From an uncultured Chlorobiota bacterium (GTDB lineage Bacteria > Bacteroidota > Ignavibacteria > UBA10030 > UBA6906), in assembly GCA_900696645.1 (NCBI GenBank), contig CAADGV010000010.1, positions 31,015-95,014 of the forward strand: a stretch of DNA of 64,000 nucleotides, written 5' to 3'. The translations under genes were made by a program, and so were the position numbers. Shown piece by piece: positions 1 through 10,540 of the stretch. Numbering within the stretch: position 1 is the stretch's first letter; every line of letters starts with the position of its first letter. The notes beneath the pieces are model-generated. The model was not told the origin of the DNA. It worked only from the letters and a program-made list of their open reading frames with translations, and did not search any database.

Positions 1-22
1 GGAAATTTTGATTCCCGGCTCG

Positions 23-51
23 TTGACTGATGAATGATTTCTTTGTATGTT
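23..51 (+). promoter_or_regulatory. Putative sigma70-type promoter of the giant Ig-repeat gene
   Basis: TTGACT at 23-28 and TATGTT at 46-51 are separated by 17 bp, close to the bacterial housekeeping consensus. The predicted transcript would begin near 58 and carry a leader of about 220 nt before the start codon chosen at 276. It is predicted by eye only; a match of this quality can arise by chance. Confidence 0.4.
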
Positions 52-61
52 GCAGTCACGA

Positions 62-83
62 TATGTACATTTGCCTGTACATA
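62..83. promoter_or_regulatory. Perfect inverted repeat just downstream of the predicted start of transcription (possible operator)
   Basis: TATGTACA at 62-69 and TGTACATA at 76-83 form an 8-bp perfect inverted repeat around a 6-nt spacer. Its place a few bases after the predicted transcription start suggests a repressor site or a 5' mRNA hairpin for the giant surface-protein gene. The cognate regulator is unknown. Confidence 0.35.
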
Positions 84-275
84 GTCGGACAATCCTCTGT
101 GGGGCACCAAAAGTTTTCCCCTTTCAAGCTATCTGGTGGCGATTGGCTCAAACGAATTCAGGGGTTTAGAATGCACGCCTCAGAACTTCGACGAGAGATG
201 AACCTCGGATTATCTGTACCCTTCATTTCGAAGACAGGAATGATTATGTGTGAAACTATACGTGAAGGTGCAAGT

Positions 276-3200
276 ATGTGCAAGAGTTGCGTTACACGCC
301 TGTGGCTTATTCTTACTGTTCTTCTTTGCATCGGTTCTGCAGGGGCGTTTGCGCAGGCAACGCAGGTTCGTGTAGAGACGATGCCTGACGGAACCGGGAC
401 AATTGTTCCGGCTCAGAGCTTGGCACTGGGCGAAACCCTCGTAGTATATGCAATCAGTCGAACTGCCGGTGGTGTGTTCGTTGCCAATGTTGTGGCGGAT
501 GTTTGGGCTCTTGATTCGATTGCTGGGGGAGTGGTTGCGGGAGATCTTGTTCCCCATGCGAACAGAAGAAGCGCAACGTTCCGGGCGCGCTTGACGGGCT
601 CGGCGAACATCAGAGCGACGTTTGGTTTGCTGACTCCGGTTCGTTCAGGAAAGATTACTGTTGTTCCAGGGCCTGCCAAAAAACTCGCGTTCATTCAGGG
701 CCCTACGAATGCAAACGCAGGAGCAGCAATTGCACCGCCCATTACCGTTCAGATTCAGGATTCAGTTGGAAACAGTGTGCCAACGCCGGCGCCCGGCTTG
801 CAAATCAATCTTGCGATTCACACAGGTACAGGAGTTCTTGGTGGGACAGTTGCCCGTTTAACAGACGCAACGGGGCGGGCAACATTCAATGATGTAAGCG
901 TCAACCTCGTCGGCATAAAGACGCTTAAAGCCACCCGTGCCGGACTGGACAGCGCAGTAAGTGCTTCATTTACGATCAACCCCGGAGCTGCAAAGAAGCT
1001 TGTATTCATTCAGCAACCTACAACAACCTCTGCCGGCACGATTATCACTCCTCCTATTACCGTTCAGGTACAAGATACGTTCGGGAATAATGTCAGGACA
1101 CCTGCGCCGGGACTTGCTATCACCGTGGCTCTCAATTCCGGAACAGGAGTTCTCGGCGGCACGTTAGTGCGTTCGACAGATACGACAGGGCTCGCTACAT
1201 TCAATAATCTGAGTCTGAACATCAGCGGGGCAAAGACGTTGAAGGCTACCCGCACCGGGTTGGATAGTGCCGTGAGTACTGCATTTACGATCAACGCAGC
1301 AGCCCCGAAGAAGCTTCTGTTTGTTCAACAGCCAACGAATACTCCGGCGGGAACGAGTATCAACCCTCCGATCACTGTGCAAGTTCAGGACACATTCGGG
1401 AATAGTGTCAGAACGCCGGCGCCCGGACTTCTTGTTAACCTCGCTCTCAATTCGGGAACCGGCGTTTTGGGCGGAACGCTGGCCCGTTCAACAGATACGA
1501 CGGGGCTGGCGACGTTCAATGATGTGAATGTAAACCTCATCGGCCTGAAAACTGTGAAGGCGACTCGTACCGGATTGGATAGTGCAATCAGTACCTCGTT
1601 CACTGTCAGTGCGGCACCTGCAAAAAAACTGGTATTCGTCCAGCAACCGACTAACGACACGGCTGGAACAATTATCACACCACCAATTACCGTTCAGGTA
1701 CAGGATACATTCGGGAATAATGTGGCGGGCGTTGTTTCTGTTGTGATGACCATACATTCAGGAACCGGTGTCCTGTCGGGCACGACAACGAAATCGACAA
1801 GTGCTGCCGGTCTTGCAACATTCGACAATCTCAGCATCAATCTTACCGGGGCAAAACAACTCAAGGCAAACAATCCCGGTCTTGATTCGGCTGTCAGCGT
1901 GTCCTTTACGATCAATCCGGCAGCAGCGTCGCGGCTTGCGATTCAGGTACAGCCGTCTGCAACAGCAACCGCAGGCGTTGTGTTTGCTCAACAGCCTGTG
2001 GTGAGAATTGAAGATGCTTTTGGAAATCTCGTTACAACGAACAATTCTACATCAGTAACTGCCACTCGCAGTGCCGGAACGGGGACGTTGCAAGGAACGA
2101 CGACGTTGACCGCTTCGGGAGGACTCGTGTCGTTCACGAATCTCAGGCATAATGTTTCGGGCACGATATCAATTCAGTTTACGAGTCTGCCTGTACTCAC
2201 GCCTGTTACATCTACAAACATAGTGGTAAGTCCTGCTGCTGCATCGAAACTCGTTTTTACCCAGCAGCCGACGAATACAGTTTCAGGCTCCGCGATTACA
2301 CCGGCGCTTACTGTTCAGCTTCAGGACACGTTCAGCAACAATGTTCTTCAATCTGGCCGCCCTGTTCTGATGACGTTGTCGTCAGGAACAGGTGTACTCA
2401 GTGGCACGACAACACAGAACACGAATGCATCCGGAGTTGCAACGTTCAGCAATCTTAACATCAATCTTGTGGGTACGAAAGCCCTGACGGCGACCAGTAC
2501 CGGCCTGGTTTCAGCGATTAGCAGCAGTTTCCAAATTACAGTCGGGCCGCCTGCTACTGTTGTAGCGACTGCAGGTACACCACAGAGCGCTCTTGTGAAT
2601 ACCGCCTTTTCTACCAATCTGCGGGCATTAGTCCGAGACGCCGCAGGAAACGTTATTTCCGGGGCAACTGTTACGTTCACGGCGCCAACGACGGGGGCAA
2701 GGGGGACATTTGCCGGAGGCCTTTCAACGATAAATGTTGCGACCGATACCAACGGCATTGCCACGGCAACTGTCTTTACGGCCAACATCATTGCGGGATC
2801 GTACAACGTCACGGCGTCCGTTGTTGGTGTTCCGACCCCTGCAACGTACGCTTTAACGAACACCGCGGGGCCGCCCCGACAGATTGCTGCAACCGCAGGA
2901 ACACCTCAAAGCACACAGATTGCAACGGCGTTTCCTGTGAACTTTCAGGCAACGGTGAGGGATACATTTGGAAACCTCCTGAGCGGTATCGTTGTGACCT
3001 TCACGGCACCCTCAAGCGGCCCGTCGGGCACGTTTGCGGGAGGTGTCAACACATCCACAACAAATGTCAGCGGTGTGGCGACCGCTGCGGTATTCAGTGC
3101 CAATATCATTGCGGGATCGTATCAGTTGACTGCGACTGCGCCGGGCATTACTACTCCGGCTGCGTTTGCACTGACCAACCTGCCGGGAACGCCGACTTCC

Positions 3201-6200
3201 GTTACAGCTACAGCAGGAACTCCGCAGTCTGCACAAGTCGGTACAGCCTTTGCCACAAATCTGACGGCACTTGTTCGGGATGGTGCCAGCAATCCTGTTC
3301 CCGGCATTCTCGTAAGATTCAAGAAACCGGCAACGGGTGCAAGCGGAACATTCGCGGGTGGGATTGATACAGTGAGAACGGATGCAAACGGTGTTGCCGT
3401 TGCACCGGTTTTCACGGCCAACCTTATAGCAGGAAGCTATAACGATAGCGCGGTTGTGACGGGTGTTCCAGCACCGGCAATCTATCAAATGACAAATACA
3501 TCCGGGCCGCCCGGAAACATTACCGTTGTCGCGGGAACACCCCAATCTGCAGTCGTCAACACGGCATTTGCAACAAGCCTGCAAGTCCTCGTCAGGGATG
3601 CTGTCGGAAATCCTGTGAACAACGTTACTGTAACATTTACGGCCCCATCGACCGGTCCGAGCGGCAAGTTTGGTGGTCTTCGGGTTGTGACAGCTCCGAC
3701 GAATGTCAGCGGAATTGCAACGGCTCCAACGTTCACTGCCGATACACTGGCAGGTTCCTATCAGGTAACGGCCTCTGCTCCTGATGTTACGACGCCCGCT
3801 CTGTTCGCGATGACGAATAATCCGGGAGCCGCATCCCGTATTCTCGCTACAGCGGGAACACCCCAAAGCGCGCAGATAGGGACAGCATTCGCGACAAACT
3901 TCAGAGTCCGGGTGACGGATGCGTTTGACAATCCCATCGGCGGGAACCTTGTCACGTTTACGCCACCTGCAACCGGTCCGAGCGGAGCGTTTCAAGGGAA
4001 TGTGAATACAACCACAACCGATTCAACCGGTGCAGCGACCGCAGTAGTTTTTACGGCTAACTTCATTGCCGGAACATACAATCTGCCGGCTACTGCTACG
4101 GGTGTTGCAACTCCTGCGCAATTTGTTCTCACCAACACAGCCGGAACTCCTCAGACAATCACTCCAACAGCGGGGACTCCGCAAAGCGCACGCGTGAACA
4201 CACAGTTTGCTGCAAGTCTCCAAGCGATTGTAAGAGATGGAGCTGGGAATCCTGCTTCGGGCATAACGGTGACGTTCACGGCCCCTGTTTCCGGAGCAAG
4301 TGCCCGGTTCTCAAACGGACAGACGACATTCACAACAACATCATCCGGTGCGGGAATTGCGTCGGCGACGGTGTTCGCAAACACAATTGTAGGAAGTTAC
4401 GCTGTTAATGCCACAGTCTCAGGAGTGGCATCTCCTGCAATCTTCTTGCTGACAAATACCCCGGGAATAGCAGCAAGTGTTTCTGCAACCGCAGGCACCC
4501 CACAAGCCACGACTGTCAATACCGCATTTCCTGTTCAGTTTCAGGCAACGGTGAGAGATTCATTTAACAACGTTGTGCCCGGGGTTCTCGTAACATTTTC
4601 GGGCACAGGCGGATCGTTTGTTGGCGGGGTCGATACTGCTCGAACGAATTCAGGCGGCGTTGCCACGGCAGCAGTTTTTGTTGCGGGGACAGTCGCAGGC
4701 GCGCACACAGTAAACGCAAGCGTGCCCGGTGTAACTGCACCGGCTGCGTATTCACTGACAAATCTTGCCGGTTCTCCTGAAAGTGTATTTGCGACGGCAG
4801 GAACTCCGCAAAGCACTCAAGTGAATACGGCATTTGCTACCCAACTTGCAGTTGCAGTCCGGGATTCGTTCAATAATCCTGTACCGAACGTTATTGTGAC
4901 GTTCACCGTTCCACTTACCGGACCGAGCGGAGTGTTTGCGGGTGGAGTGAATATCGCAACGACAAACAGCGCCGGCGTGGCAACCGCTCCGGTTCTGACG
5001 GCGAACAGCACAGCCGGACAGTACATCGTGACCGCGTCGGTGCCGGGCGTTTCGTCGCCTGCACAGTTCTTCCTCACAAATGTTCCGGGACAAGCAGCGA
5101 GCATCATCCCGACTGCGGGAACTCCCCAAAGTGCTCAGGTCAATACGCCCTTTGCAACAAACTTCAGTGTTCTTGTCCGAGACGCATCCGGGAATCCTGT
5201 GAGAAATCTGACAGTTACATTCACTGTCCCGTCCTCCGGTCCGGGCGGGATGTTTGCAGCAGGCGGGAACTTCACGACGGACTCGAACGGCGTCGTTACA
5301 GCGCCGCAATTTACCGCCAATACGACGGCAGGCAGATATACGGTGAATGCAACCGTGGCAGGAGTTCCAACTCCGGCACAATTCCAACTAACGAACACAC
5401 CCGGTGTTGCGAATTCTGTAGTACTTGCCGGTGGCTCAGGACAATCCACAACAGTCGGGACGGTTTTCCCGGTTCCGCTTCAGGCATTGGTGAGGGATAA
5501 CTGGAACAATCCGGTACCCGGAATACTTGTCACGTTCACGTCACCTTCTACGGGCCCGTCATGTAACTTCGCCGGATTTGCAATCGGTACGGCAACTACT
5601 GATACGAACGGCATTGCGAGCATTATCGCCATAGCGAACCAATTGGCCGGATCGTACAATGTTGTCGCAACGGTTTCCGGGATCTCAACACCTGCAAACT
5701 TCTCGCTGTCAAATACCGCTGCAGCGCCAGCAACAATCATTGCAACAGCGGGCACACCGCAAAGCGCCCAAGTAGGGACAGTGTTCTCCACGCCTCTGCA
5801 GGCTCTCGTGCGTGACGGATTCAGCAATCCTGTTCCGAATGCTCTTGTTCAGTTCACTCCTCCGGCAACCGGGCCGAGCGGAACGTTCCAAAATAACATT
5901 GACACCGTGAGAACGAACTCGGGTGGGGTGGCGACAGCCCGCCCGTTCACGGCAAACCTGATTGCTGGAGGTCCGTACTCTGTCACCGCGGGTGTCACGG
6001 GAGTTACCGAAACAGCGTCGTATCTTTTGACAAACCTCACCGGCCCGCCGGGGAGCATCACAATCTTGCAGGGAACTCCGCAGATCACGACCGTGGGAAC
6101 GGCGTTCCCTGTGCAGTTCAGGGTGCAGGTCAGGGATTCCGCGAACAATCCAGTGGTAAACACGCCGGTCACGTTCTTCCCGCCTCAAGGCGGGGTTGGC

Positions 6201-9200
6201 GGATTCTTCCAGGGAACGGGCGGAGGCCCGATTGATGTTCCGACCAATCAGAGCGGAATCTCCGAAGCTCCGGTTTTCATAGCCAATACCATTGCCGGAA
6301 GCTATTCTGTTGGTGCATCTGCGCCGAGTGTCTCATCGCCTGCAACGTTCCAGATGACCAACAGACCCGGGGCACCGAAGAGACTCTACTCGGTTGCCGG
6401 AACTCCCCAGTCTGCCCAGATTAGTACCGCATTTGCAACCAACTTCCAGGCTGCTGTTGAAGATTCATTTGCCAATATGGTTCCGAATGTTCTGGTGAAA
6501 TGGACTCAACCTTCGAGCGGGCCGAGCGGTTCATTTTCAGGCGGGAGGGACACTGCCCGAACCCTCGCGAACGGGATTGCCACAGCCCCGGTGTTTGTTG
6601 CGAATATTATTGCCGGAACCTATACTGTACGCGCAACAACAGCAGGCGTTGTCGATACGGCAAACTATTCTTTGAGAAACACACCGGGCTCTCCCGCGAC
6701 AATATCGGTGTTTCAAGGTAGCGGGCAATCGACAATCGTCAACACATCATTCGGCAGCACGCTCCAAGCATTTGTTACCGATGGAGCCGGTAATGGTGTG
6801 GGTGGTGTGTTGGTCCAATTTTCCGTTCCTCTGACGGGGCCAAGTTGTGTGTTCCTAAACGGAATCGACACTGTCAGAACGCAGGAAAACGGTATCGCAA
6901 ATTCTCAACCGTTCTCGGCAAACTCAGTGGCGGGAACATACCTTGTCTCCGCAAGTGCGCCGGGTGTATCCCAGCCCGCACAGTTTACTCTCACGAATCG
7001 TCCAACCGTTCCTGCAACAATTGTTGCAACTGCAGGAACGCCTCAATCTGCCCAAGTGAATACGAACTTCGCAACACAATTCAGGGCAGTCGTTCGTGAT
7101 TCATTCGCCAATCCAATCTCCGGCTGGCGAGTTACATTCATTGCCCCTTCGTCAGGTCCGGGAGGAAGCTTCCAAGGTGGGGGAAATCAATGGATGACAA
7201 ATGACAGCGGCGTGGTAACGGCAAACACATTCACAGCAAATGGTACTGCCGGGTCATACGTTGTACAGGCATTTGCGGAAAATCTCAGCGCTACGGCCAG
7301 CTACAATCTCACCAACACACCCGGACAAGCCGGCAACGTGACGGTGGTTGCAGGCAACCAACAGTCAGCAGCAGTGAACACACTGTTTTCTCTGCCGCTT
7401 AGTGTAAGAGTCACCGATGGTTCCGGGAATCCGGTGGGTGGTGTTAGCGTTACGTTTACAGCACCGGCAACCGGGCCGAGCGGCACGTTCCCGGGAGGTA
7501 CGCTATCGCGGATTGTGCAAACAGATACGGGCGGAATTGCCCGGGCGGATTCGTTCAGAGCAAACACCGTTGCAGGATCGTACGACGTGAATGCAACCGT
7601 ACAGGGGCTTGCGGGTACGGGAACGTTTACGTTGTCCAACACCGTGGGCCCGCTCAATGCTTTTGTTGTGGAGGCGGCCGGTGGCGGCAACATCCCCGCA
7701 CAACTTACCAGAGTTCCATTTTCGGTTCGGATCAGCGCCAAGGATGCGTTCAACAATACGGTCTCTACATTTACCGGAACTGTCACGATAACATCCAATG
7801 GCAGACTCTTTTCGGGAGGCGGAGTTACTTCGACATTCTCGAACGGACAACTTACGCATCAAATTGTAATGGATAAGGCGGGAAGCGGCATTACCATTAC
7901 CGCAACCCGGACGTCGGGGGGAACACAAACAGGGACGAGTAATGCATTCCAGGTCAATAATCCTGTTCCGACACTTACGAGCGTGACTCCTGCAATTGTG
8001 AGCCTGCTCGAAACCGTGGTGCTGGTAATGCGGGGAACAGGCTTCATCGATACTGTTACCACTGTGAATGTTGGAACGGGAATCACAATCAACTCGGTGG
8101 TCGTGGATAGCCTGACCCAGTTGCGGGCAAATGTTACGGTTACTTCAAGCGCAACAACGGGTGATCGAAATATCACGGTCAGCAACGGGGCACCCGGCGG
8201 CGGCACGTCGAATCAAATTGCGCTTACGGTAGATATGCCGGTTCCTCCTGCACCAACACTATCCGGAGGACCGGCTGACTCGAGCATGAATGTGGATTCT
8301 ACCTTGACCCTCTCTTGGTCTCCCGCACCACTAGCGATCACGTATAATTTGCAGGTCTCGACGGTGGCGACGTTTGCAACACCGGTAATCAATGATGAGA
8401 CGCTCACCTCTACATCGCGAATCGTTCTCCTTAAAGGTAATACGCTGTATTTTTGGCGTGTGCGTGCAAAGAATTCGAGAGGGTTTGGACCGTTCTCGGC
8501 AGCGAAGTCGTTCACAACACTCCCGGCGTACCCTCAGGCGTACAGTCTTTCCACTACCGTGGTGTATCCTGATCGGCCGACTCAAGGTGATTATCTTCCA
8601 ACAGACTATCGCATTGTCGGTTTGCCGGGTGATGGATTGAGGGGGGGGATTACAATTCCGCAACTTCTTCCCGGCACGCAGAACGTTGATTGGATAGTGT
8701 ATCGGGATAACGGTGCCGACCAGAACTACTTCGAACCGTATGACGGAAACCCGTCGTTCTCGCTTGCCCCGGGGAGGGCATTCTGGGTTTTGAAGAAGGG
8801 CATCTGGTCTATTACGAGTGTCTCCGTACCTACCGCAACGCTGAATACGCAGAACCAGAGTGTTCAAATAGGGTTGCAGAATGGATGGAACCTCATCACC
8901 AATCCATATACTCTGACGATTCCGTGGAGCGTTGTGCGTGCGGCAAACGGCAATTTCTCCGATCCTATCTACGGATTTAACGGAGCCTTCAGCGTGTCCG
9001 AGTTCCTCCCGTATGGAGGGTACTACTTCTTCAACAGCGGAAGCCTTAACTCGTTGCGAATTCCGTTTGGCAACTACACGTCTGTGGGAAAATCCGGTGA
9101 AAGCCGAAAGCAAGGCGAATGGCAAATAAGTATGGAATACAGCGCGCAAGGATATACCGACAACACGTTGGTATTCGGCGTACTGTCCGACTCGCGGCAC

Positions 9201-9854
9201 GGATTGGATTCACTGGAATACCGGAAGCCGCGTGCATTCGACGGAATACCGACTGTGTACTTCAATCGATCGGAGTGGGATCCGCGCTACAGCAGTTTTG
9301 CAGCGGATTTCCGTCCCGAGGTAGATCGACTGGAAACATGGACCTTTGATGTACGCGCAAAAGTACATGAAAACGTATCGCTCCGGTTCAAAGGAATCGA
9401 AGATGTGCCCGAAGCTCTGAATGTGTATCTGATAGATAGGCAGAGGGCCCGGTATGCCGACCTTCGGAAAGAAGCGGGTTATGCTGTGCCGCTCCCGACC
9501 GGTAGCGCTGAACTGGAAATTGCCGTTGGAACGGAGGAAGCAATACGTGAAGTATTAAGCTCGATCATTCCGAGGGAGTTTGCATTAGGCAACAATTTCC
9601 CGAATCCGTTCAATCCAATCACAACAATTCCCATTGCGATCCCGCATACTGCAGATGTGACGCTGAAGATTTACAATACGCTGGGTCAGGAAGTCCGGAC
9701 GGTATTTGCAGGGACGCTGGAAGCTGGCAGGTATTTCTACACTTGGGACGGCAGAAATGAATCCGGCAGCACGGTTGCGAGCGGTATCTACTTCGCCCGA
9801 TTCCGCGCACTGAATGGGCCGACGTTCACAGGCAAAATGATTTTGCTTAAGTAA
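276..9854 (+). CDS. Giant secreted Ig-repeat protein with T9SS C-terminal domain
   Basis: A 3192-residue exported protein. The start at 276 is chosen because it gives a good signal peptide (short basic N-terminus, hydrophobic core, FAQA cleavage region) and has a GAAGGTG ribosome site; earlier in-frame ATGs at 30, 240 and 246 would hide the signal. After ~130 residues come six ~100-residue repeats of one type (KLVFIQQP ... QVQDTFGN; ~134-758), then sixteen ~104-residue repeats of a second, Big_1/invasin-like type (ATAGTPQSAQV ... VRD ... AGSY; ~760-2455), another Ig-like stretch, an IPT/TIG-like domain (~2565-2655), a fibronectin-III-like domain (~2655-2748), a region of unknown fold, and a C-terminal sorting domain (NFPNPFNP near 3105, ending KMILLK). 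The fold family and T9SS export follow from motif recognition; a role as surface stalk or adhesin is inference. Confidence 0.88.
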   Translation: MCKSCVTRLWLILTVLLCIGSAGAFAQATQVRVETMPDGTGTIVPAQSLALGETLVVYAISRTAGGVFVANVVADVWALDSIAGGVVAGDLVPHANRRSATFRARLTGSANIRATFGLLTPVRSGKITVVPGPAKKLAFIQGPTNANAGAAIAPPITVQIQDSVGNSVPTPAPGLQINLAIHTGTGVLGGTVARLTDATGRATFNDVSVNLVGIKTLKATRAGLDSAVSASFTINPGAAKKLVFIQQPTTTSAGTIITPPITVQVQDTFGNNVRTPAPGLAITVALNSGTGVLGGTLVRSTDTTGLATFNNLSLNISGAKTLKATRTGLDSAVSTAFTINAAAPKKLLFVQQPTNTPAGTSINPPITVQVQDTFGNSVRTPAPGLLVNLALNSGTGVLGGTLARSTDTTGLATFNDVNVNLIGLKTVKATRTGLDSAISTSFTVSAAPAKKLVFVQQPTNDTAGTIITPPITVQVQDTFGNNVAGVVSVVMTIHSGTGVLSGTTTKSTSAAGLATFDNLSINLTGAKQLKANNPGLDSAVSVSFTINPAAASRLAIQVQPSATATAGVVFAQQPVVRIEDAFGNLVTTNNSTSVTATRSAGTGTLQGTTTLTASGGLVSFTNLRHNVSGTISIQFTSLPVLTPVTSTNIVVSPAAASKLVFTQQPTNTVSGSAITPALTVQLQDTFSNNVLQSGRPVLMTLSSGTGVLSGTTTQNTNASGVATFSNLNINLVGTKALTATSTGLVSAISSSFQITVGPPATVVATAGTPQSALVNTAFSTNLRALVRDAAGNVISGATVTFTAPTTGARGTFAGGLSTINVATDTNGIATATVFTANIIAGSYNVTASVVGVPTPATYALTNTAGPPRQIAATAGTPQSTQIATAFPVNFQATVRDTFGNLLSGIVVTFTAPSSGPSGTFAGGVNTSTTNVSGVATAAVFSANIIAGSYQLTATAPGITTPAAFALTNLPGTPTSVTATAGTPQSAQVGTAFATNLTALVRDGASNPVPGILVRFKKPATGASGTFAGGIDTVRTDANGVAVAPVFTANLIAGSYNDSAVVTGVPAPAIYQMTNTSGPPGNITVVAGTPQSAVVNTAFATSLQVLVRDAVGNPVNNVTVTFTAPSTGPSGKFGGLRVVTAPTNVSGIATAPTFTADTLAGSYQVTASAPDVTTPALFAMTNNPGAASRILATAGTPQSAQIGTAFATNFRVRVTDAFDNPIGGNLVTFTPPATGPSGAFQGNVNTTTTDSTGAATAVVFTANFIAGTYNLPATATGVATPAQFVLTNTAGTPQTITPTAGTPQSARVNTQFAASLQAIVRDGAGNPASGITVTFTAPVSGASARFSNGQTTFTTTSSGAGIASATVFANTIVGSYAVNATVSGVASPAIFLLTNTPGIAASVSATAGTPQATTVNTAFPVQFQATVRDSFNNVVPGVLVTFSGTGGSFVGGVDTARTNSGGVATAAVFVAGTVAGAHTVNASVPGVTAPAAYSLTNLAGSPESVFATAGTPQSTQVNTAFATQLAVAVRDSFNNPVPNVIVTFTVPLTGPSGVFAGGVNIATTNSAGVATAPVLTANSTAGQYIVTASVPGVSSPAQFFLTNVPGQAASIIPTAGTPQSAQVNTPFATNFSVLVRDASGNPVRNLTVTFTVPSSGPGGMFAAGGNFTTDSNGVVTAPQFTANTTAGRYTVNATVAGVPTPAQFQLTNTPGVANSVVLAGGSGQSTTVGTVFPVPLQALVRDNWNNPVPGILVTFTSPSTGPSCNFAGFAIGTATTDTNGIASIIAIANQLAGSYNVVATVSGISTPANFSLSNTAAAPATIIATAGTPQSAQVGTVFSTPLQALVRDGFSNPVPNALVQFTPPATGPSGTFQNNIDTVRTNSGGVATARPFTANLIAGGPYSVTAGVTGVTETASYLLTNLTGPPGSITILQGTPQITTVGTAFPVQFRVQVRDSANNPVVNTPVTFFPPQGGVGGFFQGTGGGPIDVPTNQSGISEAPVFIANTIAGSYSVGASAPSVSSPATFQMTNRPGAPKRLYSVAGTPQSAQISTAFATNFQAAVEDSFANMVPNVLVKWTQPSSGPSGSFSGGRDTARTLANGIATAPVFVANIIAGTYTVRATTAGVVDTANYSLRNTPGSPATISVFQGSGQSTIVNTSFGSTLQAFVTDGAGNGVGGVLVQFSVPLTGPSCVFLNGIDTVRTQENGIANSQPFSANSVAGTYLVSASAPGVSQPAQFTLTNRPTVPATIVATAGTPQSAQVNTNFATQFRAVVRDSFANPISGWRVTFIAPSSGPGGSFQGGGNQWMTNDSGVVTANTFTANGTAGSYVVQAFAENLSATASYNLTNTPGQAGNVTVVAGNQQSAAVNTLFSLPLSVRVTDGSGNPVGGVSVTFTAPATGPSGTFPGGTLSRIVQTDTGGIARADSFRANTVAGSYDVNATVQGLAGTGTFTLSNTVGPLNAFVVEAAGGGNIPAQLTRVPFSVRISAKDAFNNTVSTFTGTVTITSNGRLFSGGGVTSTFSNGQLTHQIVMDKAGSGITITATRTSGGTQTGTSNAFQVNNPVPTLTSVTPAIVSLLETVVLVMRGTGFIDTVTTVNVGTGITINSVVVDSLTQLRANVTVTSSATTGDRNITVSNGAPGGGTSNQIALTVDMPVPPAPTLSGGPADSSMNVDSTLTLSWSPAPLAITYNLQVSTVATFATPVINDETLTSTSRIVLLKGNTLYFWRVRAKNSRGFGPFSAAKSFTTLPAYPQAYSLSTTVVYPDRPTQGDYLPTDYRIVGLPGDGLRGGITIPQLLPGTQNVDWIVYRDNGADQNYFEPYDGNPSFSLAPGRAFWVLKKGIWSITSVSVPTATLNTQNQSVQIGLQNGWNLITNPYTLTIPWSVVRAANGNFSDPIYGFNGAFSVSEFLPYGGYYFFNSGSLNSLRIPFGNYTSVGKSGESRKQGEWQISMEYSAQGYTDNTLVFGVLSDSRHGLDSLEYRKPRAFDGIPTVYFNRSEWDPRYSSFAADFRPEVDRLETWTFDVRAKVHENVSLRFKGIEDVPEALNVYLIDRQRARYADLRKEAGYAVPLPTGSAELEIAVGTEEAIREVLSSIIPREFALGNNFPNPFNPITTIPIAIPHTADVTLKIYNTLGQEVRTVFAGTLEAGRYFYTWDGRNESGSTVASGIYFARFRALNGPTFTGKMILLK

Positions 9855-9869
9855 GAAGAGGAGAGTACG

Positions 9870-10397
9870 ATGGTACATTTTGTTCAACATAGAATTCTGC
9901 GCAGCATTCTGGCGATACTCGTTCTTATCTACACCGTGCAAATTACGGCGGTAGCTCAGGAGGACGATGGGCCGGTTTCAAATGTTCGCCCGGAAAAACA
10001 AGGCAGAGTGAACGTGTTTATTGAGTACGATCTTGCCGGATCTCCGAGCGATGTGTACACAGTAACACTGACAGTCAGATTGCATTCCGACACAAGTTTC
10101 TCGTACACCCCTATTAATGTCATCGGCGATATCGGGGCGAATATCCGACCGGGAAAGAACAAACGGATCAGTTGGCGGATTTCAGATGAATATGTTTCCG
10201 CGTATGATGATGTGAATGACATGAAGTTCGTCATCACGGCAATTCCAGCAGAATCCGAGGGAAGTGGCAGTGGTCTCTACATTGCCGGTGGGGCAGTGGT
10301 TGCAGGGTTGACGATTGCTATCATTCTCCTCTCCTCAAAGAAGGACGTCGATGCGGGAAAGACGAATGTCTTTCCACAACCGCCGGGGCGTCCTTGA
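9870..10397 (+). CDS. Small exported protein with C-terminal membrane segment, function unknown
   Basis: 175 residues, starting 15 bp after the giant gene with an AGGAGAG ribosome site, so the two are probably cotranscribed. There is an N-terminal signal peptide (hydrophobic stretch, residues ~10-30, ending AVAQE), a beta-rich middle of about 90 residues (VNVFIEYDLAG ... GKNKRISWRIS ... FVITAIPA) and a single hydrophobic segment near 135-152 (AGGAVVAGLTIAIILL) followed by lysines, suggesting membrane anchoring. The middle resembles an Ig-like domain I associate with FCB secreted proteins, but I cannot name the family. A terminator at 10475-10510 follows. The function is not known; a helper or partner of the giant protein is a guess from position only. 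Confidence 0.75.
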   Translation: MVHFVQHRILRSILAILVLIYTVQITAVAQEDDGPVSNVRPEKQGRVNVFIEYDLAGSPSDVYTVTLTVRLHSDTSFSYTPINVIGDIGANIRPGKNKRISWRISDEYVSAYDDVNDMKFVITAIPAESEGSGSGLYIAGGAVVAGLTIAIILLSSKKDVDAGKTNVFPQPPGRP

Positions 10398-10474
10398 ATC
10401 AACGGAGGGGATTTGGTATATTTTTCCAAGCCTCCGCTGACATCGAATTGTAAAGACTGCTTCAAAGTCGAAGA

Positions 10475-10510
10475 AGGAGTGCTCTGATGAGTGCTCCTTT
10501 CTTTTTTCTC
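10475..10510 (+). terminator. Rho-independent terminator after the giant-protein operon
   Basis: AGGAGTGCTC (10475-10484) pairs with GAGTGCTCCT (10489-10498) over 10 bp, two of them G-U, around a TGAT loop, followed by TTCTTTTTTCTC. It ends the 276-10397 transcription unit just before proS. Confidence 0.75.
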
Positions 10511-10540
10511 GTTATATCCACTATCTACAACCGGAACTGT

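Noticed and set aside
30-275. N-terminal extension of the giant protein
   Set aside because: It would run through the predicted promoter and leader and place the signal peptide ~80 residues inside the protein.
3012-3995. Antisense open frame of 327 codons within the giant gene
   Set aside because: It mirrors the repeated Ig-coding sequence, has a Cys/Arg-rich composition with no recognisable domain and no ribosome site; it is a by-product of codon bias in the sense repeats.
10487-10540. Upstream in-frame ATG for proS
   Set aside because: It lies inside the terminator hairpin, and the added residues are not part of the conserved proline-tRNA ligase N-terminus; ATG 10541 fits.
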